DNA of 64,000 nt, taken from positions 233,501-297,500 of the forward strand of contig JAODUO010000153.1 of assembly GCA_025642075.2 (NCBI GenBank), written 5' to 3'. Made by a program: the position numbers and the translations under genes. The notes beneath the pieces are model-generated. The model had not been told where the DNA came from. It did not search any database and saw only the letters and a program-made list of their open reading frames with translations. The stretch comes from Ridgeia piscesae. Its lineage: Eukaryota; Annelida; Polychaeta; Sabellida; Siboglinidae. Numbering within the stretch: the first letter of the stretch is position 1; the number at the start of each line of letters is the position of its first letter. Positions 12,459 to 64,000 of this stretch are shown here, piece after piece.

Positions 12459-13050
12459 GCGGAACTGAAATCAACGAGAAGCAAGATGGTTCCTAGTTTT
12501 TTGTCCATTGCTGTTTTGACGGCACTTGTAACATAGAGCAGCGCAGTTTCTGTTGAATGGTTTTCTGATACGCCGACTGAAAGCACTCCACCATTTGCTG
12601 ACCAGATACATGCGTCATTATGCTAAGCGCGACAATTTTCTCAATTACTTTGTATAATTGAGTGAGGTTACTCACTGGTCGGTAACTGCTCAGGGTGTCT
12701 TTGTCCAGTGATGGTTTCTTTAAAAGTGGTCGAACAATTGCACGCTTCAACGACTTCGGCATCACTCCCTCGTCCAGAGAAGCATTTGTGATCCGTGTGA
12801 TGGCAGGCAAAATACTGGTGATTTTGTCAGTGAGCTGCATGATTTGCAAGCAGAGGATCCAACACGCATGTTTTCTTAGTAGCACAACAAATCGCTGTGA
12901 TCTCTGTGCTCATTGTTCGATCAAACACATTAATACAGTCAATGAAACAACGTCTTTCGTCTGATGGCCTATCGATGTCGTTGAGACACTGCATACCAGA
13001 TAGGAGATTATGTATGGTCTTCAAACACGTGGTTTTAACCAGAAATGTCC
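12459..13050 (-). pseudogene. LINE B: reverse transcriptase, upstream part
   Basis: Minus-strand translation: a KTCVLDPL-type motif near 12850-12880, ITRITNASLDEGVMPKSLK and AIVRPLLKKPSLDKDTLSSY (12660-12810), then RPVSNLTQLYKVIEKIVA. This is the N-terminal reverse transcriptase block typical of CR1-like LINEs. It continues through the MITE to 12093. Confidence 0.85.

Positions 13051-13052
<2 letters not shown>

Positions 13053-13114
<62 letters not shown>
13053..13114. repeat. (TA)n(TG)n compound microsatellite
   Basis: 46 bases of alternating TA followed by about 16 of TG, exactly at the junction where LINE A resumes. Confidence 0.95.
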
Positions 13115-13115
<1 letters not shown>

Positions 13116-13625
13116 AACGTAAACAAGCTTGCATATGTCAAAGGAGCAAAATATTTAGGTGTGATAATATGCAATGACCTGAAAGATGACGGAGAAATTT
13201 TGAGACATCTTCGTAATTTTTATGCTAGGTCTAATAGCATTATCAGAAAATTTCACCACTGTTCCGTGGGTGTTAAACTATGCCTGTTTCATGCATATTA
13301 CTGTACAACTTATTGGGCCAATTATGGGTTAACTTTAATAAGGGCTCTTATTTGAAAGCTAAAGTTGCATACAAAAAAATGCATAGACGGATTTGGGGAT
13401 ATAACCGACGGGACAGCGCGAGTAGCATGTTTGCTAATAATGCTATTGATACATTTGGCGCCCTATTGCGTAAAACATTTATGGTTTATAAAACGCATTT
13501 TTAACATAAATAATGACTTCATTAGGGTTATGTACAATTGCTTTGAAATAGTAAATGGCCCAATGTGGATTAGCTGGGCCAATTCGTTGTACAAAGTAAA
13601 TCTGTAAGATAGTCATCATGTCTCG
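13112..13625 (+). pseudogene. LINE A: C-terminal part
   Basis: AKYLGVIICNDLKDDGEILR, then LRNFYARSNSIIRKF, VKLCLFHAYYC and, in another frame, VAYKKMHRRIWG and SASSMFANNAIDTF. This is the conserved end of the same LINE family as 9955-10550, also seen at 32240-32980. Frame changes at about 13290, 13360 and 13500 show decay. Confidence 0.8.
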
Positions 13626-13865
13626 CATATAACTTTATAATTGTTTATTTATTATTATATACATTTCTAAAGTCAGTAAGTTGTTTATATAACTTACTTT
13701 TCGAACGGTGTTTATTTATCTGTTCATTTTTTTAACATATTTGATCTGTTATAGGCTACAATTAGATGTACCAATTTTATATGGGTTTTTACCTGAAATA
13801 AATGTATTCGTATTCGATATCGATAGTCAATTGTCAATGGACCCCGTTTCACCCCACTGACCTTG

Positions 13866-13975
13866 TATACAAGATTGAACAATATTGCCACCTAGAGAAT
13901 CAATTCTAGATGACAGCTTTAGGTGGACATGCAAGGAAGCCATTTGGCTTATCGAGAGTCCAACCCATATATTTA
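13866..13975 (-). repeat. short dispersed repeat (partner 8490-8585)
   Basis: The reverse complement gives GACTCTCGATAAGCCAAATG, then GGCTTCCTTG and TAGGTGGCAATATTG, matching 8490-8585 in order. Confidence 0.65.
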
Positions 13976-14018
13976 AGTGTATCCCGCCCTTCTGAGGTAT
14001 ATGTCGATTTTAAATATT

Positions 14019-14127
14019 TTAAAACATATTAACACTACTAACACCTACACAATCACCTGCTAATACGTTCCATTCTTTTACTGTTCTTTGTGAAAATGAG
14101 GTTGTCTGTGTAGTCCCTCTAACAATT
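14019..14127 (-). pseudogene. LINE C-terminal remnant
   Basis: Minus-strand peptide TTSFSQRTVKEWNVLAGD followed by SSVNMF resembles the last residues of CR1-like LINE proteins (SQR.V..WN.LP...V...SVN.FK). Short and alone. Confidence 0.5.
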
Positions 14128-14335
14128 AGACGATGTAAGACCACAATAAGGTGCTCGTCCGCCATTACCCGTGTGACCAAAGAGTACACTATAAAAGCAG
14201 CATTATGCAGGTTGTCTGAATTTCTGTGAGCACATTTGTAGTGTGGAGTGAGTAGAAATGATGCTTTTGTGCAGCGTGGCATCAGAGCTGTCAAATTATG
14301 ACAGCTGTCAGTCGGTGCATTTCTGCGTAATAATA
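14128..14335. repeat. dispersed repeat, copy 1 (partner 39977-40172)
   Basis: Shares with 39977-40172, in the same orientation, GATGTAAGACCACAATAA, TCGTCCGCCAT, GCAGGTTGTCTGAATTTCTG and ATTATGACAG.TGTCA.TCGG. The minus-strand peptides are also alike (CHNLT, HRNSDNL). Both copies adjoin LINE-derived sequence, so this is probably part of a LINE coding region that I cannot name. Confidence 0.7.
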
Positions 14336-15164
14336 ATATAGTTGTAATTTTGCTTGGTGGTGTAATCAGGGGCAATCCGTGGGTGGTTCAAGCAGAAATG
14401 GATGGGTGTAACGTTTGAAAGAGGTTTGTGGGAGCCTGAGGTATGAGAAGTTTACGAATTTTTCACAGAACTTCTGTCTATGGAGGGTAAATATGCTGTG
14501 AAATTGTCAATAACAGAGCTCATCAAGTTAGTAGGAAATGAAGGAAACGTTATAATGGTCGCCTATGGAAAATGCAAATGTGGTCTGATTCCAGACAGTA
14601 GTCGATCTCAACTACACGTAACAATATTTATTTACAGTCCATTGGAGCTGAGGGACTCCCAGCTGTTTGACGGCGATTTACAACCGGTGATTCACTGGAT
14701 GGAGGGAGAGGCCCCAACACAAAACAAAGTGCAGCTCCATGGCAAAACCACCCGCATTCTGTGGAACTGGATGGACCGGCTTCGAATGCAAAATGTGGTC
14801 CTAAACGCGACAACCCTCAACACACAGGCCTGTGTGTTAAGCGGCCCGCACACCGCGAAGACTCGCTCACGACGCGCTAAATACGCAAGCATCTTTCGTC
14901 GTGAGCGGGTCTTCGCGGTGAGCAGATTCCCCAAGACCGTCTCGAGGCGTCTTGAGCGCGTCGTGAGCGAGTCTTGAGGATCAAACATGTTTGATTTTTC
15001 GGAAGCGTCTTGAGGTGTTTTGACCTCGTCTCGACCTCGTCTCGACCGCGTCTTGTCTCAAAACTAGGTATGCAGGCAATTTGCGGTTGAGACGAGACAC
15101 AAATATCCCATTTGCCAATGAGGAGCGGGTCTGAAGTTATATGATACATCGTACAAAGTTGAAT

Positions 15165-15368
15165 ATGGCCGATACTTGGTCAGAAGAAGTTAAGGCTCGA
15201 CTAATAACATCTTGGCAAACATTCCCGCTATTGTATGACGTAACTGATAAGCATTATCTCAGTCGTGTATTAACAGAAAGGGCATTTCTGGAGATTGCGG
15301 AGGTAATAAATATGACAGGTAGCTTATGTGTACAATTTACAATAGATCTTCCTAACCTGAAATTATAA
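15165..15368 (+). pseudogene. MADF-like DNA-binding domain fragment of the transposon
   Basis: The ORF starts MADTWSEEVKARLITSWQ and continues PLLYDV, KHYLSRVLTERAFLEIAEVI. This matches the MADF layout: W near the start, hydrophobic LI..W, P.LYD, Y then R...EIA. MADF domains bind DNA and occur in the accessory protein of Harbinger-type transposons. The frame stops after 67 residues. A possible splice donor (CAG|GTAGCT, about 15319) lies right after the MADF core, so a spliced longer product is conceivable. Confidence 0.5.
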
Positions 15369-15537
15369 GACGCTGGTATCATACTGGTGTTATAGTTATA
15401 GTAATCATGGGTCTAGTGGTTGTTTTGTAATTTGTATTAAAACGTCTTGTCAAATTCTACAGTAAGATGATATTTATAAGCTAAATCTGTAACATAAATA
15501 TGATATCATGTGTCAATATGAAACAGTTGGAGATCAC

Positions 15538-15540
<3 letters not shown>

Positions 15541-15603
<63 letters not shown>
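15541..15603. repeat. (TA)n microsatellite
   Basis: About 62 bases of uninterrupted alternating TA, inside the DNA transposon. Confidence 0.95.
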
Positions 15604-15607
<4 letters not shown>

Positions 15608-15881
15608 GTACCAAGAAAGGTATATAAAATGTGATGTTTTCACCACAATGCCATAACTATGGTTCATATGTCCATATTAATTTTATAATTACACCGGGCT
15701 TGTCCTACATTACGTATTTTTGACAAATACAATCCACATTTTTCAGCACAAGGGGTGAAGAGAAAAATGCATTCTCTTCGCACTCAGTTTGGCAATTATG
15801 CTATCCACGTTGTGCACATAAGCGCGCGAATCTACCCGTCTTTAATACGTCGTGAGCGAGTCTTCGCGGTGTGCGGGCCGC

Positions 15882-16800
15882 GCCCTGTGTAAGACGCACT
15901 TTGTGGGGATGGGGGACATTCACTTCGCCTAACCGAGCCGAAGTACGGCGGGATCAGTAATATATAAAATGTTTATATTCACTTTTCTGTACCAACTTGA
16001 TAGAACAAAATTATTAATGTCGTAGAATTTAGTTAGCTAGTGTTCATACTTGTCAAGAATGTTAGCCTGCTAAAACATAACGGCTTAGGGGCAGATACAT
16101 TTCCTCCCTTCCCGCGGCACGTTTGAGTTGTGAGGGTTGAAGCCAGGGAACGTTGTAAGGAGCAACCAATGCGGTTTCTGCGCCCCAGTAGTGCATTAGA
16201 TTGTACTATAGGTTATATGTATCCAGTGTGTTCCACTTCCGGATTCCCTCCTTTTTCATTTTTCTAATTATGATATATGGTACATATTAAAAGGCTAATC
16301 TTTTTTGATGTTATAACATTTAATATAATCTTGTACTATTCAAATATTGTGTGCGCTTTTATTTATAACAACTGATGAGCTATTATTAATTATATGTAGG
16401 TTTGTTTGTGGAAAACTATATTATTGAAAGATATCAAAATGCTTGAACTTTTATTTGTCATAAATGTGGAACTTTCACCCATATGCGTTGTAGTTACTAC
16501 TTAATTTTAACTTGGAAGAGTTTAAGGGAGTCAATAAAATAAGTTTAAAAAATATATCTAATGATGGATTTAATTAATCATTTTTGTTCAATATATAATA
16601 AAAATATATTTCTTATGTAGGATTCATCCAAATAACCGTCCTGGTGTGCATTATAATTACAAAGTTTATTTTTTTTTTTAATAATGAAATCAGAACTATC
16701 TATAAATTGTAAAATACTAAGATATACAATCATTACATTGTCTTTAAAAATCAGTAAATAAATGCACATACAGTATATAATAATAGAAATACATTGCATG
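15882..16800. other. no gene recognised
   Basis: AT-rich, no coding signature. Confidence 0.5.
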
Positions 16801-16811
16801 TATATAATATA

Positions 16812-16852
<41 letters not shown>

Positions 16853-16891
16853 TGTATATATATGCACACATATATATATATCCTAAAGCAT

Positions 16892-16959
<68 letters not shown>

Positions 16960-17006
16960 CTAAATGAGGCTATCTGCTATTCCAAATATATATATATTAT
17001 ATTAAC

Positions 17007-17104
<98 letters not shown>

Positions 17105-17105
17105 A
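16801..17105. repeat. (TA)n-rich low-complexity block
   Basis: Several long (TA)n runs (about 16817-16850, 16893-16954, 17009-17101) separated by short non-repeat pieces. The unbroken alternating sequence can form hairpins or cruciforms and explains the long Tyr-Ile open frames on both strands. Confidence 0.95.
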
Positions 17106-17207
17106 GCTACGAGAATATATATATATTACAAAAATATATGTATATATCATATACTATTTCACAAATGCTTTGCGATTGGATCAAATAAATACTATTATAA
17201 AATGAAA

Positions 17208-17450
17208 TAATGAACAGAAAATGTAGGTGGATAGGACACATGCTTAGTATACCTCCAAAAACTATCATCCGTCAAACCAACAAGGGAAGAGACAAAGAGA
17301 AAAGCCACCTATAAAAAATACACTGAAAGTCTTGTATTCAAGAAAATGGGATAGACCAGGAGAGAGATGGAGACGAAGGCCACAAACAGACAACCGTGGT
17401 GTTTCTTAGTCGATGGCCCATGCTCCAAGCGAACAAACAGTCATAAGTAA
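17208..17450 (+). pseudogene. LINE C-terminal remnant
   Basis: Translation with frame changes gives RKCRWIGHMLSIPPKTIIRQ near the start and, further on, a degraded W-rich end with a DGPCSK-like piece (17405-17440). RW(I/L)GH(M/V)LR is a hallmark of the end of several non-LTR reverse transcriptases. Short and decayed. Confidence 0.6.
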
Positions 17451-18224
17451 GTTAAGTATTCCTCCAACATTTTGTAAACTTATTTGACATAACAACATAT
17501 CGGTAGTCAAAATAATATCATGTACACATTGTAAATAACACATCATCAAAACACACACACGCACACATTAAACCTAATGAGTGTTGGAGGTGTTATTAGT
17601 CATATAGAAGATAACGAACCAGAGAAAATGTTGGACATTGATACACAATGCAACATGTTCTGATGTAATAACCACCACTAAAACTCGTGCTTATAGGGAA
17701 AGTTGTACTCGTTTTGTAATTTATAAAGTTCCAGACAGAAACAATCGTTCAAATAGGGTGTTGGGGCAGCTATGGTGATGAAGGATGTGGTTCCTCAAAA
17801 GAAGCTTAAAATCACAGTTAGCAGTCTTATCCAGAAAAGTCAGTTTGTGCATGGTTTTTTTTCTTCAGATAATGCACTAATAATCATGTATTCCTGTCAG
17901 ATTATATCAATTCACTCTTTCTAATTGTATTTTGTACTTTGTTAACTTGCACAGTTTCTGGTAATGTTGGTTCAGTGTTGTGTGTGGCAGGTTCACACCC
18001 TGCTGGTGTTCCTTATGCAAACACTACATGTTGTGTGCACATACATTGATTCCATTTCATAAGAATAGCTGGTTTTGTGATATCTCGGAAATGCTTCGAA
18101 CTATAGTTACGATAGTGCATGTATAAATGTATGTATGCAGTAATAATAACTGTCCTCATATATTGCATGCACTTTGGTTGCCAAACAAGCAGGGAATAAT
18201 ATTCAACCCCAGAGAGGGAGATAG
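17451..18224. other. no gene recognised
   Basis: No domain-bearing ORF, no clear repeat. Confidence 0.5.
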
Positions 18225-18375
18225 GTGGGAGAGAGAAAGAGACAGAGAGGAGAGAGAGTGAGAGAGAGGAGAGGAGAGGAGAGGAGAGGAGAGGAGAGGA
18301 GAGGAGAGGAGAGGAGAGGAGAGGAGAGGAGAGAGGAGAGGAGAGGAGAGGAGAGGAGAGGAGAGAGAGAGGTTA
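18225..18375. repeat. (GGAGA)n purine-rich minisatellite
   Basis: About 150 bases of GAGAG and GGAGA units with all purines on the plus strand, a polypurine-polypyrimidine tract able to form triplex DNA. It creates the Arg-Gly-Glu open frame on the plus strand. Confidence 0.95.
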
Positions 18376-19915
18376 TGAGTGTGGCTGAAGAGAAAGATAC
18401 AATGAACCCATCTGAACAAGAAAGAGCTGGAGAACACTATTAAGAATAAAACGTGGTAAACATGACAGTGGTGGAACAGATTATGACTATGGATTCTAGT
18501 AACCTGACTTACACCATCTTACGAAATTGTGAAACTGTGGATATGCATGAAACTGTAGACATCGTTTTGCCAGTGTGTATGTATTGCTTTATCACACAGA
18601 CTCTGCTGCATGCGTTTAATGATCTTTATATTTCTACAAATAAACATTTGCCACTTATGAAATGTTTTGACAATTATGTGTCAGTCAATTTGAAACTTCC
18701 TTCCTAGGGATAGGCCTTATTTGTGTAAATTCACACATGAACATCCTCACAACAGAGTTGAGAGAACTGAATAAATATAAAACTACACAGTATGTTAAGG
18801 TGTTTATGAAATAGCTGCTTTTTATGGTCTCAATGTTGTACTGTTTGTTACACAAAAACACAATACTACAGTCAGTACTCAACCCCTGGCACATATACGT
18901 ATTGTGCAGAGAGAGGGAGAGAGAATCCCTAAAATAATATAATCAGCAAAAATAGATAAGGAAAACAACTTAATTTGACTGCACGTTAATCTAATAATAA
19001 CTATAGCACAATGTGAATGGGTAAATGAATTTTATCATGATATTTCCATGACAAAAATTATTTGTCCACATGAAATTTAGATTCACCTAGATATCAGTAT
19101 AATACATATTTGGTTGTAAACCATTAATATATAAACACATCAAATTATTGATTGTATGATCTCAGCCGTGATTACAGTAATCAATATAATGAGAAAATGT
19201 GCTCACAGATTATAATATTATTCACAAAAACATGTACTGCTGCTGCTGTCTTGTCAGATCATATGGAGGGAGGAGGCACTGAATGACCTGTGACAGATCA
19301 TTTTATTTTGTCATAATTTATTTTTGATAAAACCAATAAAACAAACATTTTGTTGTATGCTGTGCAAAGTGTGCCCACGCAATTTGTAACAAGTGACAGA
19401 AATAGTCAACTATTTCAGTACACATCCCACATCAAAACACTGACAGTTCAGCCACGCTCAATTTTAAATTTAAATTTCATTTTGAAGATCACAAAGTCAA
19501 CTGGAGTCATCTTAGTTTTATTTTCTTGATGAATTGAAATCTGGTTGAGTAATCTGAAGAGGTTTGCTGATAGAGAGTTAACGATAAATGAAAATGTAAA
19601 TTCACTGAGAAATATATCAGTATCATGCAGCATCATGTCCTAACCACTTCACCCAAAAGCACTTCACCCCGACATCTCCAGTTATCTGTGAAGCATTGAG
19701 CTCATGTAGCAACTTCTACACAGGCTGTATCACTCCAGCCATTTAACCGGTGTATAGAAGCAATGTGGATTAAACAATCTTGCCCATGGTCCAATGTAGC
19801 AGCAGGCAAACATGTTCTATCATATTGCCTATTAACACAAAGATCCATCATTTACAACATTGACATGTTTTATTGACAAACACAACATTTGGCACTGAGG
19901 TAACTTAGACATAGC
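18376..19915. other. no gene recognised
   Basis: AT-rich. Short ORFs without domains (18453-18707 plus, 19448-19636 minus). Confidence 0.5.
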
Positions 19916-20045
19916 ATGCATATTTGACACAGAATAGTACATATTTGACACAGAATGGTACATATTTGACACAGAATGGTATATATTTGACACAGAATGG
20001 TACATATTTGACACAGAATGGTGCATATTTGACACAGAAAGGTAC
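19916..20045. repeat. 21 bp minisatellite, about 6 copies
   Basis: Unit ACATATTTGACACAGAATGGT repeated in register with one or two substitutions per unit; 21 bp keeps one frame open, giving an M-Y-H-S-V-S-N peptide repeat that is not evidence of a gene. Confidence 0.95.
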
Positions 20046-20980
20046 GTTTCAGCTTTAGCATTAAATACACTGAACGGGGGCTAGGTTTAATCAAATTAAA
20101 GTTTTTCACCAAACATTCTGCACAGTTGTACAATAGATAACTTTGCATCGTGACACATTTAGCAAATTACAACACACCAAATAAAAGTTGTTAACACACT
20201 AATCAGCAAGAATCACAACTCACACTGGATATTCATACTGTAAGCGAGTTTACAGGATTTAAGGAAGCAAAACCGTTTAGTACTAAAGTAAATTTTAAAA
20301 ACGAATAATACTGAATAACTGACCATTTACGTTTAATACATAAATAAAAAATGTACACCCCCACAGTGGGCAACACAATTATATAAATAAAAATGTGCAA
20401 AATAATTCATGTATATTAATATCACAAATACAAAACATGCATACGTTCAACTGTGTGGACAATAGAGGCCGTCCAATATGACTTACAACATGCAAAATCA
20501 GTGCCCATAAGTTGTGAAAATGTGTGATAATCTGGTAATTAAAAGACGTCAAAAAGTGAGAGATAACCGAGGGTGGAGTTTATAAGCCGGATTACTTGTA
20601 ATTAGATTCTGTACAATTTTGCTTTTTTGCAAGTATATATGTTTCTTAAATGTTCTGCAATGTCATATGAATTGATAATGGTGTCGCCATCATTATAAAC
20701 TGACTGCGCCTGAGTACCGGAATGTAGCCTTTGGATGGGATAATTTTCTGGAAAACCACTGCAGATGAATCAATTATAATAACACTAACATTTCATTACA
20801 ATAAGATCAGACAGCAATATATAAAGAAGTATTAAAACATTTAATGGAATGTGGATTATGGTAAGTCACAGTGATCTGACTATTTATGGATTACTACAGA
20901 GATGACCTGTCATATTTGTTGTGTTTAAGACACTCCGAAATACATTCTTATTGACTGTGGATGACCAGTGTAACAAAAGG
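20046..20980. other. no gene recognised; downstream flank of the dynein gene
   Basis: AT-rich sequence between the 21 bp minisatellite and the dynein polyadenylation signal. No coding content. Confidence 0.5.
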
Positions 20981-20986
20981 TTTATT
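20981..20986 (-). terminator. candidate polyadenylation signal of the dynein mRNA
   Basis: First AATAAA on the minus strand after the stop codon, giving a 3' UTR of about 460 nt. Position-based inference; no transcript evidence. Confidence 0.4.
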
Positions 20987-21104
20987 GGCCAAAAATTAAG
21001 TCAAGTTGGTCTACAGACCAAGTCATTTGTATCGAGTTGTATCTCTGGGATTAAAAAACAAATTACACATAACTACTGAATGCTTGGAGTGTCTTAACTA
21101 TATC

Positions 21105-21445
21105 AAACCTGACAGGCACTTGTCATTCTCAACTAATGGGAATGTAAGTAACACATACATGTCATGCTCAACAAATAATAATGTATTAATATTTGTCACT
21201 CTTACCCTGTAAAAATGTATGTAACAACTGTTCTGCTTAACCAAATGGAACGTATTTTTAACATGTTCTCCCACTGAGAATGTATTTAACATTTTATGCT
21301 CAACCAATACATAGTACATATACTTGTCTTACTCAACGAATATGAAGGTACATAGCATTGTGTCCAGTGGACAAGAATGTATATACCACTTGTCGTGTTC
21401 AACCAATCGGAATGTGCATAACACTTGTTGTCCAGTGAGATTCTC
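21105..21445. repeat. degenerate tandem repeat of about 33 bp in the dynein 3' UTR
   Basis: Around ten diverged units share a core like CTTGTC(A/G)TGCTCAACCAAT followed by GGAATGTA and TAACA. It begins directly after the stop codon, reading 3'-ward on the minus strand, and fills most of the presumed 3' UTR. Confidence 0.7.
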
Positions 21446-21447
21446 CA

Positions 21448-63521
<42,074 letters not shown>

Positions 63522-63667
63522 CTGAAATATATAGGTCAATGCCATGGCAATGTTGTCAGTGCACAAATTCTTTTTTTAGCAATAGTTCAACTTACTTTCC
63601 ATACAAATGCAATAGTGCAGGGTCTGACATTTTGTAATCCAAAATTATTATTAACATTAATCTACAT

Positions 63668-64000
63668 AAAAAGGTAAAGGTAAATTCTTATATAGCGCAG
63701 TATCCAGTCCTCAGGATTGCTCAAAGCGCTTTACACTTTACTTCCCTGGCCGACTTGTTCAATCAGACACCATCTCAAATTATATGGGAACCATCCAGCC
63801 ATATGCTACATGCAATGCGCGAAGGCCGCTCATACACATAGCCACCACTGTCTAAAGCCAGGTACTCATTTATACAGCTGAGTGAACTCACTGGAGCAAT
63901 GTAGAGTGAAAAAACTTGCCCAAGTTTTTAACACCGCAGCACAGCATTTGAAGCGGGTCCTCTTAGTCGAGAGTCTGAAGCTCTACCCCTGAGCTCTACT
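63668..64000 (-). mobile_element. tRNA-derived SINE, cut by the window end
   Basis: The minus strand reads from GTAGAGCTTCAGACTCTCG (head) through ...ACTCAGCTGTATAAATGAG to the tail GCAATCCTGAGGACTGGATA, GCGCTATATAAGAATTTACC. Same family as 32345-32672. The B-box is degenerate here (ACCCGCTTCAAATG). Confidence 0.85.

Larger units (their letters stand above)
14841..15881. mobile_element. 1.04 kb DNA transposon with 34 bp terminal inverted repeats
   Basis: The left end begins GCGGCCCGCACACCGCGAAG and the reverse complement of 15848-15881 is identical for 34 bases, ending at CTCACGACG. Extra copies of the GTCGTGAGCG.GTCTT motif lie inside at about 14899 and 14958, so the termini carry multiple binding-site-like repeats. 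It contains one short ORF with a MADF-like domain (15165-15368) and a (TA)n tract. No DDE transposase is seen, so this is a non-autonomous or internally deleted element. PIF/Harbinger is a reasonable guess because those elements often carry a Myb/SANT/MADF-type second protein. Confidence 0.8.

Noticed and set aside
16578..17205. Ile-Tyr repeat ORFs
   Set aside because: (TA)n low complexity.

Overview
This is a 64 kb piece of an invertebrate animal genome. It has GT-AG introns, non-LTR retrotransposons, tRNA-derived SINEs, DNA transposons, many micro- and minisatellites and no operons. A marine lophotrochozoan such as a mollusc fits the style of the repeats and of the RING-NHL gene, but the species cannot be fixed from the sequence.

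The main gene is the 3' part of an axonemal dynein heavy chain on the minus strand. I could place 25 exons with explicit splice sites, from 63521 (microtubule-binding stalk) down to a stop codon at 21448-21450. They encode about 1,547 residues: stalk, AAA5, AAA6 and C-terminal domain. The linker, AAA1-4 and tail must lie beyond 64000. Codon phase closes across every junction except one: exon 22 (23804-24057) has one base too many, exactly at the conserved FWLSGFFFPQG motif.

A second complete gene, a 624-residue RING plus NHL-repeat protein (35919-37793, plus strand), has an uninterrupted coding region and lies in opposite orientation inside the 8.9 kb dynein intron 16.

Layout: 1-21.0 kb is gene-free and transposon-rich. 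It holds an LTR fragment with a tRNA-Leu primer-binding site, a LINE split by a second LINE that is itself split by a 365 bp inverted-repeat element, a 1.04 kb DNA transposon with 34 bp terminal inverted repeats and a MADF-like ORF, and long (TA)n tracts. 21.0-63.5 kb is the dynein locus. 63.67-64.0 kb is a SINE that runs off the window.

The most unusual aspect is that about ten of the 24 dynein introns carry tandem minisatellite or microsatellite arrays, several of which start at or within a few bases of a splice site. In the clearest case (42.04-45.32 kb, about 75 copies of 43 bp) the repeat unit is the last 37 nt of the coding exon plus its 6-nt splice donor. The array still encodes a version of the conserved dynein peptide SAKTPFIFILSPG. 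A second array (29.63-31.37 kb, about 87 copies of 20 bp) repeats a splice acceptor with the first 8 nt of its exon and stays open in all three frames, in phase with the dynein exon. I regard these splice-junction-derived arrays as the candidate undescribed phenomenon here.
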